Positions 12,715-24,090 of a stretch of 64,000 nucleotides of DNA are shown here, piece by piece; within the stretch, counting starts at the first letter, position 1; every line of letters starts with the position of its first letter. A program made the translations under genes and the position numbers. The stretch spans positions 18,894,031 through 18,958,030 of the forward strand of contig CM040099.1 of assembly GCA_022496805.1 (NCBI GenBank). The letters run 5' to 3'. The stretch comes from Pohlia nutans. Its lineage: Eukaryota; Streptophyta; Bryopsida; Bryales; Mniaceae. The notes under the pieces are model-generated. The model saw only the letters and a program-made list of their open reading frames with translations. It was not told where the DNA came from and made no database searches.

Positions 12715-13636
12715 TTAACCCCTAAATTTTTGAGCGACCATATTTTGGTCGTTCCACTTTTTGGGCAGCCTCCAGGGACCTCATATTTCTAAAAATTTCA
12801 ATGAAAATTTCAGTGTAGCTTCCAAAAACTACACTCTACATGTCGCACTTCATTTCATGTCATTCCGATAAGTATTGCAGAATTGAAGTTATAAGCATTT
12901 GAAGTTTTTGAAGCGAGATCGGGCAGCAAGATTTTTTTAATCTTTTACTCTTTTTCAAAATTTCTTTTTTGATTCATGATTGGTTGATCTTTATCTACAA
13001 ATGAAGCTTTAAATCTACCCATTTTGAGCAATGGGATAAAAGTTATGAGGAGATCTGTTTTTTGGGCAGTTTGGACAAAAAAACTTTGAAGTTCATTTCT
13101 AAACTCAATTTTCAATATTTTTTAATGAAATAAAAGGCACTGGGTGAAGATTTCCAAGTACAACATTCTCACCGTTAAGATTGACATTTTACAATTCCAT
13201 GTCAAACTTATTAATGATTTTCTTTTTCCTTTCACTTTGTAACCACTTCTAGTAAGTGTTTTATGAAAAAATTAATATGAGCTTTTTTCTTACAAGATTT
13301 TATATTTGAAGACTTAACTCAATTGTTAACATAGCCTTGCCATTCAATGAATTTCTAACCCATTCAAAAAAAAAGATATTAATTTCTAAAGTTCAAATTT
13401 GTTACCGGATTGAACCCCAAAAAATCTTCTTTTGCAACTTTGATCCTTATAATCTAAGAATCTAATGGTCATTTTGCTCTCAAATTTTGTGCTCACATGA
13501 AAATTCAAGTTGGGTACTAGATCTTACGGTTAAATGATGAAAAAAATAAAAAACATATTATTTCTTCTGCAACTTCCAAATGCTGCGTTTTTCATGGTTT
13601 TTTGTGAGAATACGGTCTTGATCCTTTAGGGGTTAA
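12715..13636. mobile_element. TTAA-flanked MITE, about 914 bp
   Basis: TTAA-CCCCTAAATTTTTGAG on the left; GATCCTTTAGGGG-TTAA on the right, with both TTAA sites intact. This is the longest intact family copy in the window, but no ORF of meaningful length occurs in it. Confidence 0.75.
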
Positions 13637-15446
13637 GCAATCTGGCCTATTTTTGGCAGTGCTAAATTTGAAAAAAAGATATGACCACATTCAAAATAGG
13701 TTTTGATGAGGATTACAAAAATTTGCAACATCTACTTCACATTTGTCAATTTTATACAAAATTCCAAAGTGGAAAGTAACCGTTGACTCATACATCACAT
13801 ACCAATTTCCTAAGTTCACACTTTGTTGTGAGATAACCTAAAACCACCAACTATTTCTTCACAATGCTTAGTATGCCATTTGTCTACTTGAATAGTGAAA
13901 TTGGTGGTTTTGAGTCTCAATTGTGGTGGCTCCAAGAAAGTTCTACATGTCATAAATAGGGGAGGTGGTGGTCTTAGAACATCCTACTTTAGCTATTGAT
14001 GAAGAACTGTTTGATGAAGTACTGTTGGATGTAGAATATTCCACACCATCTACTGTAAAGCCAAGGGCATGGATAATGCATGCTACTAAATGTTATGGGT
14101 ATTTGCAAATGATGCATTTGGAAAGAGATTGTACGTATTTGCAGGGATATGGTTCACAAACATCATGAACACATCAAAGTTTATTCTCATTTGATTGAAA
14201 TGAGGTGCAGATGCATAATGATCTTCATATTTTGTTGGACCATATCCTTTACACTCTAGGAGAAATGTAGAGAAACTAGTAATAAAATAATTCAACTCTC
14301 CAACCCTCTTTGTTTGGCCTAATTGAAGTTAGAGAAAATTCTTTGCAATTCTTCCTATCCCTTGATAGATGCTTGAAATTTGGAGGTGAACAATAGGGAA
14401 ATTGAAGAATGTTATGTGATGCACTAATTTCAAAAATGTATTATTAAATGTTTGATGAATAACAAAAATAGATTTGACATAGAAAGCAAAGTTGTAAATA
14501 ATTATCAATGTGTAGATTGCATATGTATTGTTGGATTTATTGTATTTTTTATTAATAAATTCCAATTAAATTTTCAAGGTTTTCTTTTGGAATTCAATTA
14601 AAAATCCCAAATTAACAAATTTTAAACTAAAAATTGTTGTAATAATGAATTTGGAATAATATGCACTATGAGATGGTATAACTTCCATAATTGGATTCTT
14701 TTTATTTTGAAAAATCATTATTAAGATCTCACTTTATAAACTAAGAATGAAACTTGACATAAACTAATTTTGTTATTTCAAAAAATTCACAATACCTATT
14801 TTTGAAAATTCATATTGTACAAGTAATTGTCAACTAGCATAAGAACCAAGAGAAGTTTGGATGGATGAAAAATGCCAATGTATGTGGTCAAGAGAAAGCT
14901 CAAAGTTTGTTCAACGTTCATTTCATGAATGCTAGTGCATCAAAAGGGTTAAAGGTGGAGGGTTTTTTTAATTTTTATTTGTCAAACTTAACTTGACATT
15001 GTTACAAAAATATATCATTTTTTTTCCTGCAATTTTTGATAGATTTTTGAAGTTAAACTATAAGGTTGTTGAAGGTTCACATACTATTTTTTATATACGA
15101 TTTATTACTAACAATTCCAAAACTTCATGCAACAATGATCAATATGCATAGCCTTGAAAGACGCAATCGTAAATAATACTTTCATACTTTGCCATGATCA
15201 AGGTGTCCTCATTCAAAGCACAAGAATTTTGCGACACAAAGTCATCGCATGATGTAATTGAAAAAAAAAAACCAATTCACAGTGAATCTATCATAACATT
15301 CAGTAGCTTTCAAGAAGGCTGCCTTTTAGTTTCAACCACCTTTATAGATGAAGTGACCAGTGATTTGTACCGACTTGAATGGGCTATTGAATCAAATAAA
15401 CAACTACAAGACATTGTTAAATTCTCACTAAGTGAGTACTTTTGAT
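13637..15446. other. Intergenic DNA with a repeated ORF-like fragment
   Basis: A segment at 13990-14110 (ATTCCACACCATCTACTGTA and ATGCATGCTACTAAATGTTA) recurs at about 16715-16795, and partly at 15838-15905. One frame of it stays open for 67 codons from 13965 but matches nothing I know. This is most likely an interspersed repeat. A short hairpin (AAAACCACCAA with TTGGTGGTTTT) lies at 13843-13915. Confidence 0.4.
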
Positions 15447-15781
15447 TGCCGTACGTAGAAGGTAGGGTTGGCACTTTCATGTCAAATAATTAATAAAAGT
15501 TGAAATTGTGCAAGTCGACACTTTCAAAAGTAATTATTAAGAAATTGGTTATCAATAACTAACATTAATTTTTTTTTCCGGCATCTAAACGTTTTATTCT
15601 ATTTTTTGACTACGGTTTTTGTGAGTGTTATGTTTTCATCCAACTTTGGCTTTTCTTTTTTTTTGGCTTTTTATTGACATTATTTTTGTTGACTTCAACA
15701 AACTACTTAATAAATTTATTTAATTTTTCGAAATTTTTGTGAGGAATTATTTTCTGCTGACCCTGCCTTCCACGTACGGTA
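15447..15781. mobile_element. TACCGTA-family MITE, 335 bp
   Basis: Left end TGCCGTACGTAGAAGGTAGG, right end CCTGCCTTCCACGTACGGTA. It is near-identical in layout to the copy at 19386-19712, including internal 'ataattaataaaagttgaaa' and 'ttttctgctgaccctgcc'. Confidence 0.8.
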
Positions 15782-17139
15782 CTGTTCATCATGGTTAATT
15801 GCTCTTGCTTAATGCCACTTGTCCCTAACTACTAAATTGATGTGGAATATTCCACATCATTCTGTTGGAGGGAAAGCAGCACTCATAAGGCTACTGAATG
15901 TTATGATACAAACATTTCACATGGAACGCAAAAGTAACTTCCTACAAACATCAAGATACTTTTTATTTTAACAAACTTGAACATTAAAAGACACATCATT
16001 ACCTTCAAAAATCTATACATCATGCAGATTTTGCTCGAAGGCTCCTGAATGGGTTAAAAAAATTCTTTCATGGTATTAGATGCATTTTATGTGAAGTCAT
16101 CTTCAAAATTCAAAAACAAATTTACAATGAATCTCAGGAAGAAATTTGCAATTCATTAATTATAATAACATGAATAATGATTTTCCATAAGTTGATATTA
16201 ATCAATGTTGTACTTCTTTCATCCTTCATCTCAAAATGCGTGTTGAATTTGGAGTTTTGTACTAAAAAATAATGCAGCCATTGATATTTGACATGGTAAA
16301 GGGATTTGTGATTCATTAGAGACCAAAAAATATCTTCCTGAATTTATGAAATCTATTCCTCTTTCCAAGCTTGAGAATCTGACGCACAAACATTGAGAAT
16401 GTGAAAACCGAACGGTCAAAGCAACAATTTCATTCATTTGGTACAATAAAAGCTATAAACTAATTTTATACAATATTTTTGTTGGCATATGAAAAATGAT
16501 TTCAACACACCAAAGAATTCAACATACCGAAAGAAGATTTCAACACACCGAAGAATGTAACACACTCCCTTTGTCCGGAGATAATTGTCCTAATTTTTGG
16601 CATTTTTTTTTTCAGACATAATTGTCCTATGTTTTCATAACATTCAAAGCCTTCATGCCCATTGCCTTTCCTTCATCACCTTGAGCCTCCACATGTCTAC
16701 TTAGCTACTAATGAAGTATTGTTGGGTGTGGATTATTCCACACCATCTACTACAGAGCTAAGGTGGAGACAGTGCATGCTACTAAATGTTATGTTATATT
16801 TTTAGTTCAATCCACTTCAATAGAGCGGACAATGAGAGTGACACAAAAACTGCATATTACTATTAAAGATAAACCATTTTTCGAGTACAGAGACGATTTC
16901 TTTTGGTAAAAGGAACATTAAGTTAAAACATGCCAAAAACTAAGACAGTTATTTCCGAAAGAAGTTTCCAACACACCAAAGAATGCAACATAGGTAAGAG
17001 GATTCCAACACACCAAAGAATGCAATATCTGGATACCATAAGCAAACACAAAGGAGGGTCAAAGTTTTATTGATAGATGTACTGCATTGGCAGAAGTACC
17101 AAATTATTAAATGAAAACTTATTTCCAGACACTTTTCAG
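15782..17139. other. Intergenic repeats
   Basis: Contains diverged copies of the 13990-type fragment at 15838 and 16715 and a lone Stowaway-like end (CTCCCTTTGTCCGGAGATAA, 16564). A short motif (TTTCAACACACC(G/A)AAGAA and close variants) is repeated near 16500-16560 and 16965-17025. No gene seen. Confidence 0.4.
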
Positions 17140-17443
17140 CAGTGATCTCAGAACCACCTTATGACATTTAGAACATAATTATGCGACCTCCCACATAAAT
17201 GGTACCTACTTTTGCTACCAAGTGCATACAATACTCATGATACCTCTATAATATCCGGCAATACCTTTGATATATCATGACGATATCCGCGGATATCACC
17301 TCATGAAGTTGCTACATATTTATATCATGATGAGCATTCTCGCTACATTTCAAATTTTTTTTTCATTTTCTTTCTTTGTATGTTTAGCAGCCCCATTTTT
17401 TGGGTAGAAATTGAGCTAATTTTAGCTAGTTTTGAGATCACTG
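17140..17443. mobile_element. MULE-like MITE abutting the PAO stop codon, 304 bp
   Basis: Begins CAGTGATCTCAGAACC and ends GTTTTGAGATCACTG. The copy at 41663-41966 is nearly the same sequence and there has a clean 9-bp target duplication. The right end here is separated from the polyamine oxidase stop codon (complement of 17445-17447) by one base, so the element forms the start of that gene's 3' UTR. No matching 9-bp duplication is visible at this copy. Confidence 0.75.
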
Positions 17444-17444
17444 G

Positions 17445-18893
17445 TTACATCCGAGTAATCTGCAACGGTAAGTTGACATCATGGTCTTTTGTCACGGGAA
17501 GATGCAACATATGCAAGTCATGGCCGGATGTTTCCGCCAATCTTTTGAGACATTCCTTGCCAGCCATAACACCAGTAGAGTACGCACCATGGACAGTACC
17601 AGGAAACCGTTCACTGGTGGCTTCCCCGGCCCAGAACAAATTTCCCACCGGTTTCCGCAACCGCTCGTACACATCATGAGGCTTGCCCACGGCATCATAA
17701 CTATAACATCCAAGCGAGTTGGGATCCGTGCCCCATCTCGACACCAGATATTGAATGGGCTCCATGACATGGGGTACGATTTTTGCCAATTCCGTCATGG
17801 CAAACTTGGCCGCATCCTCGTCTGACAGGAGCTCAATGTCATTCGCGCGACATCCTGCAGGCATGCATACCAGCACGGGATGCCCGGTCGTTTTATGCAG
17901 ATTCAGAAAGTATGTGCATCCATAAGACGTTGGCGCCACAACGCCCAAAAACTCGACGTTCGGCCAAAAGCATTTCTCAAAGCAGAGCGCGATCTTGTTC
18001 TGGTTGCCCATGCCGATGTCCGCGATCGCCATCTCCTTCCAGTCCGGCAACCGAGGCTCAAACTGCACCACATCGGCTTTTAAAACTCCCAGCGGTAGCG
18101 CGACCACGCATGCGTCTGCTTCAAACACCATCCCATCTTCCATGGTGACACATACGCCATGAATGTTTTGACGAACGCTCGCGACTTTATGGTTTAGTCT
18201 AATGTCAAGACATTCCGCAAGGGAGGAAATCACAGGCTCAAAGCCTTCCACCATGAAGCCATGGCCGCCTTGTAATAACTCGTCCTGTGCGTCCCAGCTT
18301 TGAAAGGAGATATTCTCCGCGTCAGTGGCAAACCAAGCTTCCATGCGACAAAAGTACCATTGCAAAACTTGGAAAGCGAGCCCCTCCTGACGCAAATGAG
18401 GATGTTTCTGCAAACATGACGTGAACGCTTGGAAGACGGAGATGTCGACGTCGTCCTCGTCCATGAGCTTCTTCGTTTCGTCCAACAGAGCCGTGAAAAC
18501 CTCGCCCACTTTGGTGACCAAGCTCTGTGGAACAGGATGGCCATCAATGTCAAAGAGGGCGAAGCTGCGGAGATCGTGCTCGAAAAGCTCGCTATTATCC
18601 CCGCCGGTTTTGTACAGGGGCAATTGCAGCTTGCCGATGACGGACGACAGCGGGTTGTCTTTGCAGGCCCCGTGTAGCCACGAAGCTCCCAGGTCCACCG
18701 GGAAGCCGAAAGAGTAGTTCGTGTGAACGCGGCCTCCCACGCGGTTCCGGGACTCCAGTACCACAACCTTGATATTTGCGTTGTGGAGATAGCGTGCTGC
18801 TGCTAAGCCTCCAACCCCAGCGCCAATTACTATGACACTCGGTGTCTTAACTGATGCAGCCATTGTATTAACCACTGACTCCGCGGGCGCCAT
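17445..18893 (-). CDS. Polyamine oxidase, PAO2/3/4 type, intronless
   Basis: 482 residues, single exon. FAD-dependent amine oxidase that, by family, back-converts spermine or spermidine. The N-terminal dinucleotide fold [17 protein letters not shown] lies at residues 20-36, with the ribose-binding acidic residue in [14 protein letters not shown] at 43-56. [13 protein letters not shown] follows at 63-75. The C-terminal FAD motif [20 protein letters not shown] is complete. Similarity is closest to Arabidopsis PAO2-4 (from memory); those genes have many introns, so a single exon is notable and could mean a retrocopy or lineage-specific intron loss. The protein ends ITRM; the clade normally ends SRM or SRL (peroxisomal PTS1), so TRM may be a weak PTS1. 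A second Met occurs at residue 11. A MITE begins one base past the stop codon. Confidence 0.95.
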   Translation of the reverse strand: MAPAESVVNTMAASVKTPSVIVIGAGVGGLAAARYLHNANIKVVVLESRNRVGGRVHTNYSFGFPVDLGASWLHGACKDNPLSSVIGKLQLPLYKTGGDNSELFEHDLRSFALFDIDGHPVPQSLVTKVGEVFTALLDETKKLMDEDDVDISVFQAFTSCLQKHPHLRQEGLAFQVLQWYFCRMEAWFATDAENISFQSWDAQDELLQGGHGFMVEGFEPVISSLAECLDIRLNHKVASVRQNIHGVCVTMEDGMVFEADACVVALPLGVLKADVVQFEPRLPDWKEMAIADIGMGNQNKIALCFEKCFWPNVEFLGVVAPTSYGCTYFLNLHKTTGHPVLVCMPAGCRANDIELLSDEDAAKFAMTELAKIVPHVMEPIQYLVSRWGTDPNSLGCYSYDAVGKPHDVYERLRKPVGNLFWAGEATSERFPGTVHGAYSTGVMAGKECLKRLAETSGHDLHMLHLPVTKDHDVNLPLQITRM

Positions 18894-18935
18894 AGATGGC
18901 GCTGCCTTCGTTGTGAGATGTTGCCTTCCAGTGGT

Positions 18936-20120
18936 GAAGCCTCAATACACTGTTGAGGATGCTTCAATGCTCTGCATACACACATTCAATGTAGAGTTTT
19001 AATCAATTTCCAAACTGCACTAGAGTTAACCGAAAAGTCAGCTCAAAGAGGAAAGCTTTAGCAAACTCCTCTTGAACTCCTCTTGAACTCAAATTGAAAT
19101 ATAAATAGACCAAAAACTAGTTCATGATGAGTTGGGAGACAATCTAAAACAAGCCACTATCATTATTCTCCACACCTCGCAATGACTCCTACACCTTCTA
19201 CCAAGGCCACAAGCCCATGGTCCACAAGGGGACAAGCTATGACACGACACTATTCAACCCAAGTATAGCTCAAAAAAAAGGTTAGAAAAAGAGCAAAAAG
19301 GGAGGTTAGGTGAGCTTCTTTTCGGTTAACTCAACTATCTCCACTTGTGTGTGATTTTGTTCTAATACAATTCACTTGCATTATTACCGTACATGGAAGG
19401 CAGGGTCGGCACTTCCATGTTGAATAATTAATAAAAGTTGAAACAGTGGAGGTCGGCACTTTCAAAAGTAATTATTAAGAAATCGGCTATCAATAGCTAA
19501 CATACAAAAATTTCCGGCGGCTAAACATTTTATTTTATTTTTTGTCTAAGATTTTTGTTGAGCGTTGAGTTATGTTTTTGTTTTTAATTTTGTTTGGCTT
19601 TTTGCTGCCTTTATTTTTGTTGATTTTGACAAAATACTTAACAAGTTTATTTATTTTTTCGGTATTTTTTGGGGGAATCATTTTCTGCTGACCCTGCCAT
19701 CCACGTACGGTATCCTCACTCTGACAAAACTATTCAAAAAATATGTCATAATTATGTTGATTTATACCTTGAAGCCTCAAAACACTGCTGAGGATGCTTC
19801 AATCTGCTCTGCATACACACAGTCGATGTGGAGAGTGTTTTACTCAATTTCCAAACGGATCTATCTCAACTTGTGTGTTCAATGGTGTGTGATTTTTTCT
19901 AATAATAGCTAGAATTATTATCACTCTGACAAAACTATTTAAAAAATATAATGTAGAGAGTGCTTTGAAAGGTTCAGTTTTAATCAATTTACAAACTGCT
20001 CTATCTCAACTTGCCGTGTGTGTGAATTTGTTCTAATACAAGTCGCTCGCAATATTATCACGCTCTGACAAAACTATTTTAACATATACGGAGTATGTCA
20101 GAATTATGTTGATTTATGCC
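18936..20120. repeat. Direct repeats upstream of the polyamine oxidase
   Basis: A leader-proximal segment at 18936-19015 (GAGGATGCTTCAATG, then CTCTGCATACACACA) recurs at about 19768-19860. A second part (ACTTGTGTGTGATTTTGTTC, then CACTCTGACAAAACTATT) occurs at 19340-19385 joined to 19713-19745, at 19865-19945 and at 19990-20075. At least two to three diverged tandem copies are present, the first interrupted by a TACCGTA MITE. Confidence 0.65.
19386..19712. mobile_element. TACCGTA-family MITE, 327 bp, with paralogous empty site
   Basis: TA-CCGTACATGGAAGGCAGG on the left and CCTGCCATCCACGTACGG-TA on the right. The repeated host segment gives an empty site at about 19914-19930 (AATTATTATCACTCTGAC) against the filled site ATTATTA[element]TATCCTCACTCTGAC, which supports a TA target duplication. 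Confidence 0.8.
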
Positions 20121-22016
20121 TTGAACCAAAACAGTTTTAAATTAAGTAAAGTAAAATGTAGTTTTAAAATAAAAGTATAGTTCTACATAGATTAAAGTAA
20201 AAGGATGTTTTAGGGTCAGATTCGTACGTCAGAGTTGGAAAAGGTCCACGTCACCCTAAACCAATTACAAAATGACATGTGGCACTTTCAAACAAAACTA
20301 TTTTTAATTTTATGTCGAAACTGACCATGACTTGGGGGTATTTTTCAATCTTACCGAATAGTCAAGTCAATGGCTCCTTTGATGGCAACTTCCGGTTATA
20401 GACCTCCAATTTTCACAACTCCAAAGTAACCTGATCCAAAAGCAAACAAATGTCAAATAACAAAACAATATAAAGCAACCAAACCCTTCAATGGAAGGCA
20501 AATGAACATATTCTTCTCTTAAATGTTTGAGCTTGATTTCTACAAAGTTCTCTCTCTAACTTTATGTATCATTTTAAATCCCAGTGTATCACATGATCCT
20601 CTGATTCAAAGTCAGAGGATCAAAGTCAGAGAATCAAAGGGGTATTTAAAACGAACCACTGTCCAAAATTTCACTGTAGAAAGATGCCATACTGACGAAC
20701 TCTCAAAGTGCAGTGCCAGATTCTCAACCACATTATAATATCCTCCAGATTCATTCAACTGTACAAATTTCTAACATAAACCCAGAACCAATCATAGGTT
20801 AATTTTTCTAGAATCTGGGTTTTCTACTAATGAGCGTTGACATATTAAAGACTTGATTAAGAAAAGACTTACTTTCTCTAACTCCCCCAAAACAGTCAAA
20901 ACTTCTTCTCCAAGACGTCAATCTGCTCACAAAACTCGCAAAAAAGCCGCTGAAACAACAAAGATCTTCACAACCACAGTTTCAAAAATGGACAGAGTAA
21001 CCTACTACCAGCATTTGCGCACATCACACATTCTCCTGCAAGAAAAACCAAAGCTCTGTGTACTCTAAAATTAGGGTAAAACTGTTAATTAAGTGAAATC
21101 TTGATGAACAGTAGAGCTCTAAAACGATTAAACACTTTTGCATTAGATGAGCACATGAAACAAAACAGCTGAAAAGACGCCCGAGACTTATGATCTACTT
21201 AGACTATTGACACATTAAAACAACCCAGAGACTAATGATCTTTATCACAAAAATAACGCACATTACGAAAACCGCAAAGAACACGCCGAAAACCTCTTCA
21301 AGAATTCACAAAACTCACATACCCAGAGCTACAAAACTCACATAGCCAGAGCTGAAAAACTGTTGCAAAGAGCTCGATCTGCAGAATGAAATGAAAATGG
21401 AAATGAAACAGGGTGGGTTTATGAAATGGAAAATGAAAGATGGGTTAGGGAAATAAACACACGACGCATACACGCTACCTGCCCATGCAGAAGAATATCC
21501 CTGATCCTCCGATTCCCGGCGGCTGGAGTGTTGTCAATGATTATATACCTGTCTCCTTGACTGTTCCATGTTCTTTGTCTTGCCCGCTTTGTCTTGCTCG
21601 CCTTTGAAATATCAACCTGAGCTGACGCGGCTAGCTTTGTCCACGGAACATTCTTTTGTGATTGACACGAATGAACTATGGATCGTTCGTTTCGGTTTCC
21701 GAGGAGGAGAATACTACCGACGCCATACCGGTGCCGAGTCATGGAAGTGCAGGAGAAAGGGTTTTCATTGGAACGCCAGGCGCATCGTGGCAATGAGAGT
21801 CTGTCTGTCCGTCTTTTGGGATTTCTTGGGTTTTGTGTCAGTGAGTGGCGATGTTCCTTCATCTATTTGGCGGCCAGCCAAGCCAAGTTGGCAGCACTTC
21901 CCCCAAGAGACTCTTCGTTCACGTTGATCCAATGGGCCACAAGAATATTGGCTGGGGATGTGTACCTTTTCTTTTGTCATGTGAGTGTACAATATTCAGG
22001 TTTTAAATGGAATATC
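20121..22016. other. Intergenic DNA with a GC-richer island at 21.46-21.96 kb
   Basis: 20121-21400 is AT-rich with low-complexity A-rich runs and short direct repeats (ACAAAACTCACAT at 21307 and 21332). 21460-21960 is GC-richer and stays open on both strands: a + strand ATG at 21678 reads 119 codons and a - strand frame 147 codons. Neither gives a recognisable domain, and codon-level evidence for one strand is absent. It may be a promoter/first-exon region, a non-coding RNA or a decayed gene. I do not call a CDS. Confidence 0.35.
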
Positions 22017-22164
22017 GATTTTCATAACATTCTTTAGCAAACCCATTGTTCATCTTTTGGAATTAGTATAGCAAGCCATAATCATTGCAGGATTTTCATA
22101 ACATTCTTTAGCAAACCCATTGTTCATCTTTTGGAATTAGTATAGCAAGCCATAATCATTGCAG
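22017..22164. repeat. 74-bp exact tandem duplication
   Basis: Two copies (22017-22090 and 22091-22164) starting GATTTTCATAACATTC and ending ATAATCATTGCAG. They appear identical, so the duplication is recent. Each copy ends with an acceptor-like tail (attgcag). Confidence 0.9.
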
Positions 22165-22257
22165 GAATCGTAATCTTCCAGAGAATAATGTTAGAGATGA
22201 ATTTTCACCTATCACTTACTGCATTTAGTGTTTATTTGAAGCGAAGTGGACTAGGTT

Positions 22258-22402
22258 GTGGAATTGGATCAATCTTGAGGTGGAATAGGATCAATCCTAA
22301 GGTGGAATGGCATCAATCCCCGAGGTGGAATGAGATCAATCTCGAGGTGGAATGGGATCAATCTCAAGGTGGAATGGGATCAATCTCAAGGTGGAATGAT
22401 AT
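22258..22402. repeat. 22-bp minisatellite, six to seven units
   Basis: Tandem units of GAGGTGGAATGGGATCAATC and close variants, beginning near GGAATTGGATCAATCTTGAG and ending GGTGGAATGATATG. Each unit has an internal GATCAATC / GAGATTGATC-like inverted half. One frame is open through the array, which follows from the repeat and does not show a gene. Confidence 0.85.
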
Positions 22403-23085
22403 GTGAGTGTAGAAACGGGTATTGGGTGGTTCTCGGGGTGGTTTCAGGTATACCCACTCGTTCCGGTAGTAAGCAAATGGGTAATAATTCAACCTTTTCT
22501 TAACTACATTAAATGATGTATTTAGTGTTTGGGGAGAATTGATGTCTTTTACCACAATTGTCTTCATAGGTGAAAAAAAATAATGTCTTTACACTACAAT
22601 CATAGGAGTTTGCCACTTGTCATTCCCACTTTCATTGAGAGTGCTATGTTCTTTTCAAGGAATGAGAGTGACATACGGTGGCATGCTATGTTATTATAAA
22701 GTTGCCATAATTATGTCATTAAAACACTACATGGATTTTTTTTCTTACAATAATGCTACATCTTTCTAAAATGAAATAGTATCTAGGTTGAGAAATAGTG
22801 TCATGGACACTAAATACACCATTTAGTGTAGCGAAATATAGCCAGAAAGAAAAATTATTTTTAGAAGGATCTAAATTGGACCCAAAACTCATTCCTTTGT
22901 CGCCAATATCTTCATTAATGTTGACATATTTTTTTTTATTTGAGCAATTTTTTGGTTCAATTATGACTACTTCATTTAAAACCTAAATGAAAGTGCTACA
23001 ATGTTTGGTTCATTGGTGCCATCCAATGTCCCAAAAAACTAACCTTTTATTATAAATCAGGTGGTTGAAATCCAAAATACCCTAA
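22403..23085. other. AT-rich intergenic DNA
   Basis: No coding signal. A-rich and T-rich runs only. Confidence 0.45.
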
Positions 23086-23087
23086 TG

Positions 23088-23605
23088 GAGGGCCCGTTCA
23101 TAGTATGGTCAAAGGTTGAGAGGCCGTTAAATTCTAGCAATCATATTGTAAAAAGGTCCAAATGCCGTCACCTTTGGCCTCTCGATCCTTCACACCAGAG
23201 GCAAAATTTCAAAGGCTGTCACGCTCCAAAATGCCTATGTTTTAAGACTTTTTGACCATTTTGGCTTCAACGTGACAACCTCTTGACCATAGTTTGGATT
23301 GGATAATAATGAAAACCAAACTATTGTCGAGAGGCTGTTGAATTCTATTGATAAACTAATGGAATTCTTTATTTCATCAAAGTCTTGGACTTTGAATTTG
23401 ATCTTTGGAGGCTTCACACTATGGTCGGCCGAAGGCTTCAAACTCTATATTTTATTATATAATTTTAAACATATAATAAAATATAGAATTTGGAGCCTTT
23501 GGCTGGCCATAGTGTGAAGCCTCCAAAGACTCTCAACTTTTGATCATAAACTCCCACGGCCTCTCAACTTGAACGGCCATAGTATGAACCAACCGTGAGT
23601 TCCAA
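23088..23605. mobile_element. Foldback TIR element with central hairpin
   Basis: Outer arms: GTTCATAGTATGGTCAAAGG near 23096 against CGGCCATAGTATGAAC near 23573-23590. The inner arms (23402-23460 and 23470-23533) form a long near-perfect hairpin around TTTATTATAT, with GGAGGCTTCACACTATGG and its complement at the bases. A foldback DNA transposon is likely; target duplication not resolved. Confidence 0.6.
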
Positions 23606-23949
23606 ATCTTAAAAAAACAACTGATCATTTAGGGAGGGAAATCATAGAACCAATCATGTTCTATTTTTGCTTCCAAAAACTGTCTCATTACTCGAAAAAT
23701 AGTCTATCTTTAATAGTAGTAGTATATATATTTTTTGTGCCACTCTCACTATCCACCCTATGTGAAGTGGATATGGCTCACGTTTGAAGTATATAACATA
23801 GGACAAACTGAGTTAACTGAAAGCAAATAGCTCACCATGTTGAGTCACTGCGGAGTCCACCACCCAATATTATCAATATTTGGCAATGTTTATTCATGAA
23901 TAGTCCCTTGGTTCCTTCATGAATACTCCATTAGGCTTTTATCGCCATA

Positions 23950-24090
23950 TTTGTTTAATTGAGAATTTTCGCCATATTGAGACTCTCTGAAATCTACAAC
24001 TAACATAGATTATGTGAGAAATTCTACACCAATTGTAGATTTCAAAGAGTCCCAATATGGCGAAAATTCCTAATTAAACGAATATGACCA
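23950..24090. repeat. Inverted repeat (hairpin)
   Basis: TTTTCGCCATATTGAGACTC and a following TCTGAAATCTACA arm pair with TGTAGATTTCAAAGAGTC and CCAATATGGCGAAAA across a loop of about 40 bases. Possibly a small decayed MITE. Confidence 0.65.

Noticed and set aside
17783..18766. Several 80-180-codon frames on both strands within the PAO gene
   Set aside because: Shadows of the GC-rich PAO coding sequence; only the 482-residue frame has FAD motifs.
22188..22406. 72-codon frame through the 22-bp minisatellite
   Set aside because: Open only because of the repeat; no conserved protein features.
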